A stretch of DNA of 64,000 nt from DATFRY01 sp963764695 (GCA_963764695.1 CAVXTW010000021.1:91421-155420), one strand, 5' to 3'. Shown: positions 8,101 to 17,372, numbered from the stretch's first letter. Notes: generated by a model from the sequence alone, not told the origin. Translations and numbers: made by a program.

Positions 8101-11100
8101 CCTACGTCCGGCGGCTCGGCGTCGAGGCGGTCGGCCCCGACGCGATGGCCCGGGCGCTGGCGGGCGGCGAGCTGCGCGACGAGCGGCGGCGGCGCCTGGC
8201 CTTCGCGTACCTGACCGCGCGCGGCGCGCGACTCGCCACCGAGAGGGCCGAGGAGCTGGCGGCCGCGCCGATCTGGCCGGACGCCGCCGGGCGCCTGCGC
8301 CGGCTGTCCGAGCTGCGGCGCGAGAGCCCGCATCCGACGGTGGCGGCGCTGTACCGCCTGTGGCCGAGGGCGGCCGCGGTCGAGGCCGGCGAGCAGCCGG
8401 GCAGCGCGCTCGGCCTGGCCCGCGCGCTCGGGCTCGATCACCTTGTCGTCGAGCCCGGCTTCGACACCGCCATCGAGGACCTCGTGTCCGGCGGGGCAGC
8501 GCCGGCGGCCGGGCCGTTTCGCGGCGAGGGCACGGACCTGCTCGATCTCGACGCGCGTCCGGACATCGAGGCGGCCGTGGTCGCCACGCTGCGCGAGGCG
8601 GCCGGCGAGCTGCCGCGCGCGCGCCTCGAGCGCGCGCTCGACGCGCCGATCTATCGGGCCCGCGACGGACAGCGCATGCGCCTGGGCCGGTGGGCCGCGC
8701 CCAGCCCGCAGCGCTGTCACCGCGGTGACGATCACCTCGACCGCGCCCTGTCGGGCGGCAGCTACCCGATCCTCGACGCGGCCGCCGAGAGACAGCTGTC
8801 GCCGTTCCTCGACGCATGCGGCGTGCGGCCGGCCACCGTGATCGATCTGGCGGGCGCTTACGCGACCGGCGCGGGGGTCGACCCGGACGCGGCGCGGGCG
8901 GTGCGTGCCGCGCTGGTCGGCGCGGCCGGCGATGTGGCCGCGCTCGATCCCGTCACGCGCGCGCGCGTGGCCCAGCTGCCCATCTGGCCCGCCGTCGACG
9001 GCCGGCTGCTGGCGGCCGAGCGCGTGCTGCGCGGCGCCGATCTCGACGCGCTGTTGCCGGCCAGCGCGGCGGACTGGCGGGCGCAGGCGCCGTGGGAGGC
9101 GCTGCTGTCCGACGAGGCCGGGTCGGAGGCCGCGTCTCTGGCCGGCGCGATCGCGTTCGCCGATGCGACCGCGGCGCTGGGCCGGGCGGTCGTCGAGCTC
9201 GCGCGGCCCGACCAGGCGCTGGCCGAGCAGGTGCCGCTCCTGGCGTCGGTCGCGCGGGTGGCGGAGGTGGCGGCGGCGTTCATCGCGCACGGCCGCGCCG
9301 ACCTGACCGCCGAGCTGCCGGTCGGCGTCGACGCCGACGGCAAGCTGGTGGCGCGGCGCCTGCTGGCCGCCAGCGAGCCGGAGGCGGAGCTGATGCGCGG
9401 GCTGCCGCTGCGCGCGCAGCTGGCCGACGCCGACTGGGCGCGGCGGATGGAGGCGGCGGCGCCCGGCGCGATCGCGCCCGTGTCGGTCCGCCAGCTGACC
9501 GCGGCGCTCCTCGCCGCCGCGCCCGATCCGGTGCGGCCCGATCAGCATCCGTCGCTGTCGTCGCCGGATCGCCGCGCTGTCCTGCACAGGTGGCTGCTGG
9601 CGCGCGCGGACGACATCGCCGGCGACGAGCAGGCGCGCGGCGCGCTCGGCCGCGCGGCGGTGATCATCTCTGCCGGCGGCTGGCTGCGACCGCCGCGCGA
9701 GCTCCTGTTCGACCCGGAGCTGCCGGATCTCGGCATCGACTGGAACCCGGCGGCCGAGGTGCCCGGCGCTCTGGCCACCTGGCTGCGCGCCACCTACCGC
9801 CCCGGCTCGAAGCAGCTCGCGCCGCTGGTCGATCACCTGCTCGACGCGGCGGATCAGGCGATCGCGGCCGGCGACGGCGCGCGTCTGGCCGAGCTCCTGC
9901 ACCACCTGGCCCGCAGCCTCGGCGCCGAGCGCGCCGACGAGCTTGCCGCCCAGGCGCAGCGCTTCAGGCTGCGCCGCCGCCTGCGGGTGGAGACCGACGG
10001 CGGCCTGTTCGCGCGGCCGCGCAGCCTGCTCGCCCTCGATCCGATCGGCTGGGATCTGGTCGAGCGCTTCGCCGATCCGCCGCCACCGAGAGTTTCGCCG
10101 CGCTACCGCGATCTCGATCAGGTGCTGCGGCTCTGCCGCGCCGCCGGCGCCGAGGCCGAGCTCGACGAGGCCGCGCTGGAGCGGGAGCTCGACGGCGAGG
10201 GCGTCCGCGCCGGTCACGACGCCGCGCTCGCGCTGGCCTGCTACGCGGCGCTGGTCGCGACGCGGCGCCCGGAGCTGCGGCGCCGCCTGCGACTCGACGA
10301 GCGCGCCTGGGTGCCGAGCTGCGCCGGCGAGCTGCGCCGCCCCGGAGAGCTGTACCGGCCGGGGGCCGGGCTCGAGGAGATCGTGGGGCCGGACGAGCGG
10401 CTGTTCCCGCACCCGGAGCTGGCCCTGCGGATTCCGGATGCGCGCGCCTGGATCAGCTTTCGCGGTCCGGACAGGGCCGCGCTCGAGGACGTGGCGGCTC
10501 ACGTCACCGCGCTGCGCGCCGGCGGTGGCGCTGTCCCGGACGCGGTCCTGCGCTGGCTCGACGACGGGCTGGCCGACGGGCGCCTGAGCGGCCCGGCGGT
10601 GCGCGACGCGCTGGCCGGGTGCGCGTTCCTGCGCGATGACGGCGGGCGCTACCGGCGCGCCGAGCACCTCGTCCTCGAGGGGGGAAGGGCGCTGTTCGGC
10701 GAGCGCCGCGGCGACTTCGCTGGCGCCGGCGTGGCCCGGCTTGTCGCGGCCCTGCGCATCGCTCGCCGGCCGGGCAAGCGCGAGGTGGTCGGCTTTCTGA
10801 CCGAGATCGCCGAGGAGGTCGCGGGCGGTGCGGATCTGCTGGCCTCGGATCCGGCGCTGGCCGAGCGGCTGCCGCGCTGCCTCGACATCCTTGTCAACGC
10901 GGGAGGCCAGGGTCCGGACAGGCTGCCGATCGTGTGTGAAGGCGACGACGGCTACGTGATCGCGCTCCTGCCGGACGGCGCGTCCTCGATCGGCTTCGAC
11001 GGCGACGCGCCGCTTTACCCGGTGCTGGCCGACTCGGCCGATGCCGAGGCATGGCGCAGCTATCTGCGCGTCTACGGGGTGGGGGAGCAGGCGGCCAGAG

Positions 11101-12734
11101 ATCGCGCGAAGCCGGCAGTGGAGGCGCGCAGCTCGTCGGTGGCTCCGGGGGAACCTGGCAGGGTCGAGGACGCGCGACAGGAGCCGGCACCGAAGAGCTG
11201 GCGTGATCGCATCGCGGATTTCTTTCGAGGGGAGCGAGAGGACGACGAGGAGGAGCGGGAGGAGGAGGCGAGGCGCGAAGGGGAGGGGGATCGGGATCGG
11301 GAGCCTGAGCGGGATCGGGATCCGGAGCCAGAACGGGAACGGGGTCGCGAGCCGGATCGGGGTCGCGAACGGGATCGGGATCGGAAACCTGACCGGAGAC
11401 CCGATCGGGATCGGCCTCGCGCGTTGCCGGATCGAGGACAGGGCCAGGCGCTGAATCGGCGGGGGGAGAGGCCGCGGCCGCCACCTCGATCGACGTCGCG
11501 CGGGTCCGGAGGAGACGGCGATGGCGCTGTCGATCAGCGGGGCTGGTTTCGCCCGGACAGGCGGCTGGGGCCACAGCTGCGGGCGAGCCCGGCGTGGCTC
11601 GACGACAGGCGGCGGGCTGCGGAGTTCGGCCTCGCGCACTCGCCGCGCGGGCTGCCGTCGCCGTACCTGTACGCGCCGATCGCGCTGTTCGCCGACTTCC
11701 ACGGCCGCCAGCAGAGCTGGGATCAGCTCGCCGCGCATCCCGAGTGGCGTCGCGGCGGCGAGCCTGCCGGACGGGTGAGCATGAAGGGTCGGGTCCCCGC
11801 CGGCGCCGCGGTGCTGCCGCTGCCGCTCTACGGCCGGGTGCTGTCCGTCGATGCCGACGACGCGCGCCTTGTCGACGGCGAGGACGGCGCGGCGATCCTG
11901 GTGGCGCGCGACGACGCGGTGGTGTCGCTCTCGATCGAGCTGGGCGAGGCGCCCGACTTCACCGCAGCGGAGCCCGCCCGAGGCGAGCCGGATCTCCTGC
12001 GCCCCACCGCGAGCGACGACGAGCTCCCCGACGAGGTCCATGCCCTGGTCGACCGCTTCGAGCAGGGCGGCGTGTCAGCCTTCGAGCGCGCGATCGACAT
12101 CCGCGACTTCGTGCGCACTCGCTACGCCTACGACCCGACCTATCTCGAGGACCCCGGCATCGCCGCGTGGCTGCGCCAGCGCGCGCGCGGCCGCTCCAAC
12201 GAGCACATCGCGGCGCTCCACGCCGGCGGCGACGCCGAGCACCTGGGCCGCGGCGTCTGCTACGAGCTCAACATGCTGGCCTGCGAGCTGCTCCGCCGCG
12301 CCGGCATCCCGGCCGCCATCGCGACCGGCTGGACCTTCGACCGCGGCTTCGTCGACGAGCCCGATCACCTGTTCGCCATGGCGCTGCTCCAGACCGCCGC
12401 CGGCCCGCGCTGGCTGCCGCTCGACTCTTCCACCACGCAGACCGGCCGCCCCCTCCACGCCGGCCATCGCCCGCCCGGCAACTGGCGTCCTCCCGAGCGC
12501 GGCGCCGCACCTCCGCCGGCCCCCGCCTCGATGGCCTCGGCTCGCACCGCGCCCGCGCGCGCGTCGACTCGCATCCCCATCGGCGAGCTGGTCCGCGTCG
12601 CGCGCTACATCGAGGATGCCACCGGCCGCCACCTCGGCTCGCGCGAGGAGCTGGATCGCGCATGCCGCGAGCTGCTGCGCGACCCCCAGCGCTCCGCCGA
12701 GCTGGCGGCGCTGCTGGCACGCGACGACGAGTGA
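5151..12734 (+). CDS. Giant sacsin-like GHKL ATPase / transglutaminase-like fusion protein
   Basis: A 2,527-residue protein of unknown function. Residues about 1-205 are helical. Residues about 208-345 form a GHKL ATPase of the sacsin/Hsp90-like type: E232 and N236 in FLVELLQNADDAGA, the second motif in IEHDGVPFD, and the glycine lid IGFFGVGFKSVYEI near 283-296. A very long Ala/Leu/Arg-rich helical region follows to about 2020. Residues about 2023-2120 are low-complexity Glu/Arg/Asp/Pro. The last 230 residues hold a transglutaminase-like domain with an apparent triad C2370 (RGVCYELN), H2406 (DEPDHLFA) and D2425 (WLPLDSS). The start is a GTG 28 bases after an inverted repeat. The gene stands alone. 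A chaperone or peptide-processing role is possible, but nothing here proves it. Confidence 0.82.
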   Translation: MDPKHAEQAVNRLRNLPFTDQLGAIDLLLTGRGGERELVARLAEFRDHQPLAHAVAVLARRDRIGGELAGQVAALLLGIADAGLRRVLRALDELPEAPRALSEALAAGIDRLPVERIAALSLVDRWLKNAAPDIRSASVARALAGCRELIVAGRAGEIGDAALARIPGADYGELERGAEAAGTGDAWRARLARFAGAVIEALEAQPKSLSQASAEELLARRVYTDPGHFLVELLQNADDAGARIFAVTIDDDRVTIEHDGVPFDARDVVGVLSIGQTTKSSDQIGFFGVGFKSVYEICERPQVYSGPFAFEIADVSIPRPLARHPAARADRTLLVLPLRAAADPDRHPDRLYERVLSLPAEVLLTLNRVERIEAARGGRRRELAGDASEPGRVRLIEDGRSRAYAVERGTGHYPGRREAHRAESTPFLVAIAVNAEGRARPVDGPTIYSHLPTGERSGLRFLLHARFDVPLDRERLDLSSPWNRWALLESAPLFARAVADLAARGGDGVLGVIPLPEELADDAYRDLARAVASALVDVPLLRGAGGELLAPRAALTAGDPRLARALAGVDVGGRRVLGPLGRRDTEVAHMLGARPLTGDDVVAAIARDAASRDGDRFEAPWGATGLAELAEVIGPDDSIDVASLAAARFLPDHEGRARRPSELLRATGELAELLAGVRPLVAGELAGPGAARLLDRVGARAARTQDLVDQLLRPDAAAAIVASAGAARVLAHLAAAPPGDLVGVRAARVVPVESRREMPWRSGPLEPRRREVHEGGPASSKVSAAEHGGPSAWPQVAAGGSALRDPRAFTVQRGQEGAHLTGIEAGPPLAAIGEVWLTGEGPLADAVRALATAPPLCDRAIERDCGAWLRQLGARSLDLNALVDLVAGGQITVSAHEAGRFHAAIDAAAGHLAPSQAARLARVRIFPDQSGAMRALRRDSAAGASGDASPEADDAGAIALLAEDDEVRSFWPGPWLRSDVAALAYVRRLGVEAVGPDAMARALAGGELRDERRRRLAFAYLTARGARLATERAEELAAAPIWPDAAGRLRRLSELRRESPHPTVAALYRLWPRAAAVEAGEQPGSALGLARALGLDHLVVEPGFDTAIEDLVSGGAAPAAGPFRGEGTDLLDLDARPDIEAAVVATLREAAGELPRARLERALDAPIYRARDGQRMRLGRWAAPSPQRCHRGDDHLDRALSGGSYPILDAAAERQLSPFLDACGVRPATVIDLAGAYATGAGVDPDAARAVRAALVGAAGDVAALDPVTRARVAQLPIWPAVDGRLLAAERVLRGADLDALLPASAADWRAQAPWEALLSDEAGSEAASLAGAIAFADATAALGRAVVELARPDQALAEQVPLLASVARVAEVAAAFIAHGRADLTAELPVGVDADGKLVARRLLAASEPEAELMRGLPLRAQLADADWARRMEAAAPGAIAPVSVRQLTAALLAAAPDPVRPDQHPSLSSPDRRAVLHRWLLARADDIAGDEQARGALGRAAVIISAGGWLRPPRELLFDPELPDLGIDWNPAAEVPGALATWLRATYRPGSKQLAPLVDHLLDAADQAIAAGDGARLAELLHHLARSLGAERADELAAQAQRFRLRRRLRVETDGGLFARPRSLLALDPIGWDLVERFADPPPPRVSPRYRDLDQVLRLCRAAGAEAELDEAALERELDGEGVRAGHDAALALACYAALVATRRPELRRRLRLDERAWVPSCAGELRRPGELYRPGAGLEEIVGPDERLFPHPELALRIPDARAWISFRGPDRAALEDVAAHVTALRAGGGAVPDAVLRWLDDGLADGRLSGPAVRDALAGCAFLRDDGGRYRRAEHLVLEGGRALFGERRGDFAGAGVARLVAALRIARRPGKREVVGFLTEIAEEVAGGADLLASDPALAERLPRCLDILVNAGGQGPDRLPIVCEGDDGYVIALLPDGASSIGFDGDAPLYPVLADSADAEAWRSYLRVYGVGEQAARDRAKPAVEARSSSVAPGEPGRVEDARQEPAPKSWRDRIADFFRGEREDDEEEREEEARREGEGDRDREPERDRDPEPERERGREPDRGRERDRDRKPDRRPDRDRPRALPDRGQGQALNRRGERPRPPPRSTSRGSGGDGDGAVDQRGWFRPDRRLGPQLRASPAWLDDRRRAAEFGLAHSPRGLPSPYLYAPIALFADFHGRQQSWDQLAAHPEWRRGGEPAGRVSMKGRVPAGAAVLPLPLYGRVLSVDADDARLVDGEDGAAILVARDDAVVSLSIELGEAPDFTAAEPARGEPDLLRPTASDDELPDEVHALVDRFEQGGVSAFERAIDIRDFVRTRYAYDPTYLEDPGIAAWLRQRARGRSNEHIAALHAGGDAEHLGRGVCYELNMLACELLRRAGIPAAIATGWTFDRGFVDEPDHLFAMALLQTAAGPRWLPLDSSTTQTGRPLHAGHRPPGNWRPPERGAAPPPAPASMASARTAPARASTRIPIGELVRVARYIEDATGRHLGSREELDRACRELLRDPQRSAELAALLARDDE
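7444..7586. repeat. 143-bp palindromic element inserted in frame within the giant gene
   Basis: The left arm, 7444-7492, begins TTGAACCGCGAAGACGCGAA. The right arm, 7537-7586, ends with its reverse complement, CCTTCACGGTTCAA. The arms pair over about 50 bases at roughly 80 percent identity around a 44-base loop that has its own small stem (CCGCC/GGCGG at 7501-7516). The TTGAACCGCGAAG motif is typical of intergenic repeats in many environmental genomes. Here it is translated as about 48 residues (about 765-812) without breaking the frame. The encoded peptide is rich in Gly, Ser, His and Glu, unlike the Ala/Leu-rich protein on both sides. Confidence 0.85.
11270..11440 (+). repeat. Low-complexity GATCGG hexamer tract in coding sequence
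   Basis: Imperfect repeats of GGGATC/CGGGAT and GAGCCG units encode a run of alternating Arg, Asp, Glu and Pro (REPERDRDPEPERERGR type) between the helical body and the transglutaminase-like domain of the giant protein. The purine-rich plus strand contrasts with the neighbouring composition. It probably forms a charged flexible linker and may vary in length between strains by slippage. Confidence 0.75.
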
Positions 12735-12769
12735 GATCCTGACGACACGTTGACCTTGACCCGTCGAGG

Positions 12770-13663
12770 TCAGCCCTGCAGGCGCGCGTGCTCGACCAGC
12801 GCATCCTTGATGAGGGCAGCCCCCCTCGTCCTCTGCGCGTCCGCCCGATACACGAGCCGGATCGTATCCGCCACCGACGGCAGGCGCGGATGCAGCGCCT
12901 CCAGCCGCCCTCTCCCGCCGTGCTCGGCGACGCGGCGGGGCAGGATCGCCACCAACCCGCCGGCGAGGGCCAGCTGCACCACCATCTGCACATCGCCGCA
13001 CTCGAGCCGGCGCGGGTGGGCGAGACCGCGCGCGTCCAGCTGGCCGGCGATCTCGATCGACTGCGGCACGTGCGGCACGTAGACCAGCGGCCGCGAGCGC
13101 AGAAGCTTCACCGCCGCCGCCCAGCTCAGCGGGCGCTCCGCCGCCTCCTCGACCGTCGCGACCACCACGACCTGATCGCGGAACAGCTCCACCAGTACCA
13201 GGTCGGGATGCGACACCGGATGCGTGACCAGCCCGAGCTGCACGCGGCGCGCGAGCACCGCCGCCTCCACCTCGTGCGACGAGCCGGTCCACAGCACCAG
13301 ATCGATGCGCGGGTACGCGCTCAGGAACGGCCCGGTGAAGCCGGGCAGAAAGTACGACCCGAGCGCGGCGGGACAGCCGATCGCGAAGCGGCCGACCGGC
13401 TCGTTCTCGAGGCCCGCGATGCGCTGGCGCCCCTGCTCGAGCACGTCGATCGCCTGCTCGACCGCCGCAAGCAGCTCGCGTCCGGACGGCGTCAGGGTAG
13501 CGCCGCGCTGGTCGCGCACCAGTAGCTCCGCCCCGATCTCGCGCTCCAGCTTGCCCAGCGCCATCGACAGGGCCGGCTGGCTGACCCCCAGTTGACGCGC
13601 CGCTTCACCGAACCGACCGGCGGCCGCGATCGCCTGGAAGTAGCGGAGTTGGCGGAGGTCCAT
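12770..13663 (-). CDS. LysR-family transcriptional regulator
   Basis: A 297-residue LysR-type regulator. The winged-helix domain occupies residues 1-65: MDLRQLRYFQAIAAAG, then FGEAARQLGVSQPALSMALG and LEREIGAELLVRD. A linker helix and a periplasmic-binding-protein-like effector domain follow. The start is the ATG at 13663, which has an AAGGTGG ribosome site five bases upstream; the GTG three codons earlier is less likely. It is divergent from the di-haem lipoprotein gene, and a perfect inverted repeat lies between them at 13691-13707. This suggests it controls itself and that neighbour. The inducer cannot be deduced. The gene converges on the giant gene with 35 bases between stops. Confidence 0.9.
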   Translation of the reverse strand: MDLRQLRYFQAIAAAGRFGEAARQLGVSQPALSMALGKLEREIGAELLVRDQRGATLTPSGRELLAAVEQAIDVLEQGRQRIAGLENEPVGRFAIGCPAALGSYFLPGFTGPFLSAYPRIDLVLWTGSSHEVEAAVLARRVQLGLVTHPVSHPDLVLVELFRDQVVVVATVEEAAERPLSWAAAVKLLRSRPLVYVPHVPQSIEIAGQLDARGLAHPRRLECGDVQMVVQLALAGGLVAILPRRVAEHGGRGRLEALHPRLPSVADTIRLVYRADAQRTRGAALIKDALVEHARLQG

Positions 13664-13690
13664 CGATTCCACCTTCGCTCATAAAAGTTT

Positions 13691-13707
13691 CTGATGCCAG
13701 TCATCAG
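13691..13707. promoter_or_regulatory. Perfect inverted repeat, candidate LysR operator
   Basis: CTGATG-CCAGT-CATCAG is a perfect 6-bp inverted repeat with a 5-base spacer. It lies 28 bases upstream of the lysR start and 73 bases upstream of the lipoprotein start. Length, symmetry and position in a divergent promoter fit a LysR-type T-N11-A recognition site. Confidence 0.6.
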
Positions 13708-13779
13708 GGGCGGCGACGGCCGCCGGCGACCCTCCTCAGCACCCAGAGGGGGGAAGGTCCCCGAGGAGGCAGAGCCGCG

Positions 13780-16348
13780 ATGAGAAAGAGATTATCCTTG
13801 TATTCCAATAACCTGGTGATCGCAGGGCTTTTCGCCAGCGCGTCCCTGCTCGGCCTCCTGAGCGGTTGCGGCGATGACGACGCGGGCGATGGCGGCGCCG
13901 ATGCCGGCCCCGGCGCTGACGGCGGCGGCGGGGGCGGGGGAGGCCCGGTCCTCTCGCGTCCGTCCCGATCGAGCACCATCGCCCTGTCCGACAACAAGTC
14001 CTGGGTCGCGATGACCAACCCGGACAACGGCACGCTGTCGGTCTTCCAGACCTCGGACAACACCCGCATCGGCGTGGTCCAGACCGGCGCCGAGCCGTCG
14101 AGCGTGGTGATCGCCCCCGACAACACCACCGCGTTCGTCACCAACCGCGCGGCGGCCACGGTGGTGCGCGTGCGCGGCATCGACACCGCCAACCCGACCG
14201 TGGACGCCACGTTCGCGGTCGGCTCCGAGCCGGTGGCCGCGGCGCTCAGCCCGACCGGCACGGTCCTGTTCGTGGCCGAGATGGCCGAGAACCGGATCTC
14301 GATCATCGACGCCAACGCCATGACCGGCGTCGCGGTGGTCAACGCCGACCGCCCGCGCGCCCTGCTGGTCACCAACGACGGCGACGGCGAGGACAGCGAC
14401 GAGGTCCTGCTGGTCAGCGAGTACTACGGCGAGCCGGAGCCGGGCGGCGAGGCGCGCGACGACGGCCGCATCGGCCACATCCGCCGCTTCTCTCTCGGCG
14501 ACCTGTCCGACATCGGCGACATCACGCTGTCTCCCCTCGACAGCGGCTTCCCGCGCGGCGGCGACCCGAAGAACCCGACCATCCAGACGGCACCCAACCA
14601 GCTCTCCTCGCTCGCCGTGTTCGGCAACCGCCTCTTCGTCACCTCCGTCTCGGCCTCGCCCGAGGCGCCGCTCCGCTTCGACAACAACGTCTTCCCGGTC
14701 GTCTACGTCGCGGACCTGAGCACCGGCCAGGAGGTCAGGGACGAGACCGGCACCACCAACCTGGCGCGCAAGATCGTCGACGCCATCCCCAACCCGACGC
14801 CCGAGGCGCCCCGCTTCATCCCCGGCGAGCTCTCCGACATCGACTTCGTGCCCGGCAGCAACAGCGTCGCGTACGCGGTCGGCCGCGCCGGTGACCTCAT
14901 GGTGCGCACCGTCTTCGCCGGCCCGGTGGCCGTCGGCTCGAGCCAGAACGTCGAGATCGACCTGGCCGGCAACGACCAGATCGGCCGCTGCCAGGGTCCC
15001 ACCGGCGTCGCCGTGGTGGACGAGACCCGCTCGTACGTCAACTGCTGGGTGACCCGGCGCCTCGGCGTCGTCGACTTCGGCTCCCAGGCGCTCGTCGCCA
15101 CCATCGAGTCGGCCCCGGCCCCGGTCGGCGGGTTCGAGGAGTCGGTCCAGCGCGGCCGCCGCTTCTACTTCACCGGCCGCGGTCGCTGGTCCAACGGCGC
15201 GGGCAACGGCGCCAGAGGCGGCGAGGGCTGGTCGTCGTGCGGCTCGTGCCACCCGGACGGCCTGACCGACAACGTGACCTGGGTGTTCGGCGCCGGCCCG
15301 CGCCAGACCACCTCGCAGGACGGCTCCTTCTCCCACGGCTCCGGCCAGCAGAAGCGCCGCATCTTCAACTGGACCGGCATCTTCGAGGAGCACCACGACT
15401 TCGAGCGCAACACACGCGACGTCTCGGGCGGCCTGGGCGCCATCACCACGGCGGCCGCCGCCAAGGACTGCAACAAGCTCGATCTCGAGACGCAGGTCCC
15501 GCTCCTGGTCGATCCCAACGATCCGACTGACCCCGATCGCAGGTCTGGGCCGCCCGCTGCAGGAGCTCGCCGACGACCCGGTGCTGGCGCTGTGCGGCCA
15601 CAAGGACTGGGACGACATCGACCGCTTCGTGAGCACGATCCGTCCGCCGCGCGCGCGCCAGGCCATCGCGCCTGACGTCGTGGAGCGCGGCCGCGAGCTG
15701 TTCATCGCCGGCGGCTGCAACCGGTGCCACGGCGGGCAGGGCTGGACCGTCTCGCGCCGCTTCTTCGTGCCCACCGCGCAGAACATGATTGATCTGGCCG
15801 AAACGGCGGCGTTCGAGCCGCCGGCCTTCTTCGCCGACACGCTCAGCTATCCCAACGGCGGCGACCCGCGCTTCCAGGTGTCGGCGCAGCCGCCCATCGC
15901 AAGCGACCAGACCGGCCCGGCCGAGGCGGCGGCGGTCCCCATCGCCCAGATGGCCTGCGTGCTTCGCAACGTCGGCACCTTCGGCATTCCGAACGACACC
16001 GACGCGACCGACGCGCTCGAGCAGCGGCCGTTCCAGGGCAACCTTGTCCGCGCCCAGGGCCGCGCCGGCTACAACGTGCCGGCGCTGTACGGGCTGGCCA
16101 TCGGCGCTCCGTTCCTGCACCACGGCCAGGCCCCGACGCTGCAGGCGCTGCTCACCGATCAGCGCTGGCGCTTCCACACCAACGCCGGCAACGCGAACTT
16201 CGAGGTGACCCTCAGCGACCCGGCCAAGCTCGAGGAGCTGGTCTCGTTCCTGTGGTCGATCGACGCCGCCCAGCCGGAGCTCAACGTGGCGCTCGACGTC
16301 GGCAGCGGTGACAGCTTCGACGCCTGCCCGTCGCAGTTCCCGCAGTAG
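13780..16348 (+). CDS. Di-haem c-type propeller lipoprotein, interrupted by one +1 frameshift
   Basis: An envelope lipoprotein of about 855 residues if the frame break is repaired. The signal peptide ends in a lipobox, LLSGC, with Cys30, followed by an Asp/Gly-rich linker. Residues about 60-440 form a beta-propeller of the YncE/lactonase type, with repeats like AVGSEPVAAALSPTGTVLFV. The C-terminal half has two haem-c sites, CGSCHPDG near 15238 and CNRCHGG near 15718, resembling di-haem peroxidase-like domains. The first frame runs out of homology near 15540, and the continuation GLGRPLQELADDPVLALCGH is in the next frame. The total length of 2,569 bases is one more than a multiple of three, so a single inserted base explains it. 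GAGGAGG precedes the ATG. The ccm genes downstream could supply haem attachment. Confidence 0.82.
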
Positions 16349-16366
16349 CCTCGACTAGAAAGCCGG

Positions 16367-16408
16367 CGAGGCGGTGAGGGGGGAGGCCCTCGCCGCCTCG
16401 TCGCATTT
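16367..16408 (+). terminator. Strong hairpin terminator after the di-haem lipoprotein gene
   Basis: A 14-base stem (16367-16380 with 16387-16400, one G-U type mismatch) closes a 6-base loop, GGGAGG, and is followed by TCGCATTTT. It lies between the convergent stops at 16348 and 16428 and may serve both genes. Confidence 0.8.
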
Positions 16409-16427
16409 TCGGCGTCCCGAGGCCGCG

Positions 16428-17372
16428 CTACTTGCCGCTGATGATGAGCTCGCGCTGCGGGCCGCGCGCGCTCGCCTTGCTGTTGATCGCGCGCGCGCAG
16501 TCCACCGTGTCGATGCGGAAGCCGCGGTAGAGGTCGCGCACGAAGGCGGTGTCGCTGTTGGACACCACCACCGCGCAGCCGCGCCGCACCAGGTCGCGGG
16601 CCACGGCGGCCAGCTCGCGCTGATCGTCGGCCCCGAACGACGACGACGTGTAGCTGGTGAAGTGCGCCGTGTCGCTCAGCGGATGGTAGGGCGGATCGAA
16701 GTAGACGAAGTCGCCGGCGCGGGCGGCGGCCACAGCGTCCGCGAAGTGGCGCACGCCCAGCTCGGCCCGCTGCAGCACGCGCGACGCGGCGCACAGCTGC
16801 AGCCGGTCGAAGATGGCCGGATCGTCGTAGCGGCCCAGCGGCACGTTGAACTTGCCGCGGCTGTTGACCCGCCACAGGCCGTTGTAACAGGTCTTGTTGA
16901 GGTAGATGAACGCGGCGGCGCGGTCGACATCGGCCGGCAGCCCGCCGGGCCGGTTCCACCGCTCGCGCATCGCGTAGTAGTAGTCGCCGTCGTGGGCCTG
17001 GCGGTGGCGGGCCAGCCGCTTGATCACCGCCTCCACGTGCCAGGCCACGCAGCGGTACATGTTGATGAGATCCGGGTTCGAGTCGCTCAGCACCGCCGCG
17101 CGCGGGCGCAGCCGGAAGTACAGGGCGGCGCCGCCCACGAACGGCTCGAAGTAGCGCTTGAAGCCGTCGGGCGAGCGGGCCAGCAGCTCGTCGAGCAGGC
17201 GGCTCTTGCCGCCCGCCCACTTCACGATCGGCCCGGCCGCTCCCGCCTGATCGTCGTCGGCGGGCGCACGGACGATGGGGTTGACGGCGCGCACACGCGC
17301 CTGCCGCTGGAGGGGCAGGTCGCTGCGCCGGACAGTGAGCTTTGCGCGGCTCGGGATCGCCATGCCGGCCAT
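16428..17372 (-). CDS. DNA adenine methylase (Dam/D12 class)
   Basis: A 314-residue N6-adenine methyltransferase of the D12 class. The SAM-binding motif is GPIVKWAGGKSRLLDEL near residue 50, followed by FEPFVGGAALYF, the NKTCYNGLWRVN segment that in Dam contacts the target, and the catalytic DPPY in VYFDPPYHPLSD. D12 enzymes commonly recognise GATC, but specificity cannot be read here. The start is the ATG at 17372; a second ATG at 17363 is possible. No restriction endonuclease gene is adjacent, so it looks like a solitary methylase with a regulatory or repair role. It is followed on its 3' side by a shared terminator and preceded by a small SseB-like gene on the same strand, 50 bases away. 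Confidence 0.9.
   Translation of the reverse strand: MAGMAIPSRAKLTVRRSDLPLQRQARVRAVNPIVRAPADDDQAGAAGPIVKWAGGKSRLLDELLARSPDGFKRYFEPFVGGAALYFRLRPRAAVLSDSNPDLINMYRCVAWHVEAVIKRLARHRQAHDGDYYYAMRERWNRPGGLPADVDRAAAFIYLNKTCYNGLWRVNSRGKFNVPLGRYDDPAIFDRLQLCAASRVLQRAELGVRHFADAVAAARAGDFVYFDPPYHPLSDTAHFTSYTSSSFGADDQRELAAVARDLVRRGCAVVVSNSDTAFVRDLYRGFRIDTVDCARAINSKASARGPQRELIISGK

Noticed and set aside
7995..12041. Open frame of 1,348 codons antisense to the giant gene
   Set aside because: High GC removes stop codons from the opposite strand. The translation is rich in Arg, Gly and Gln, has no domain, and runs against the strong codon pattern of the sense gene.
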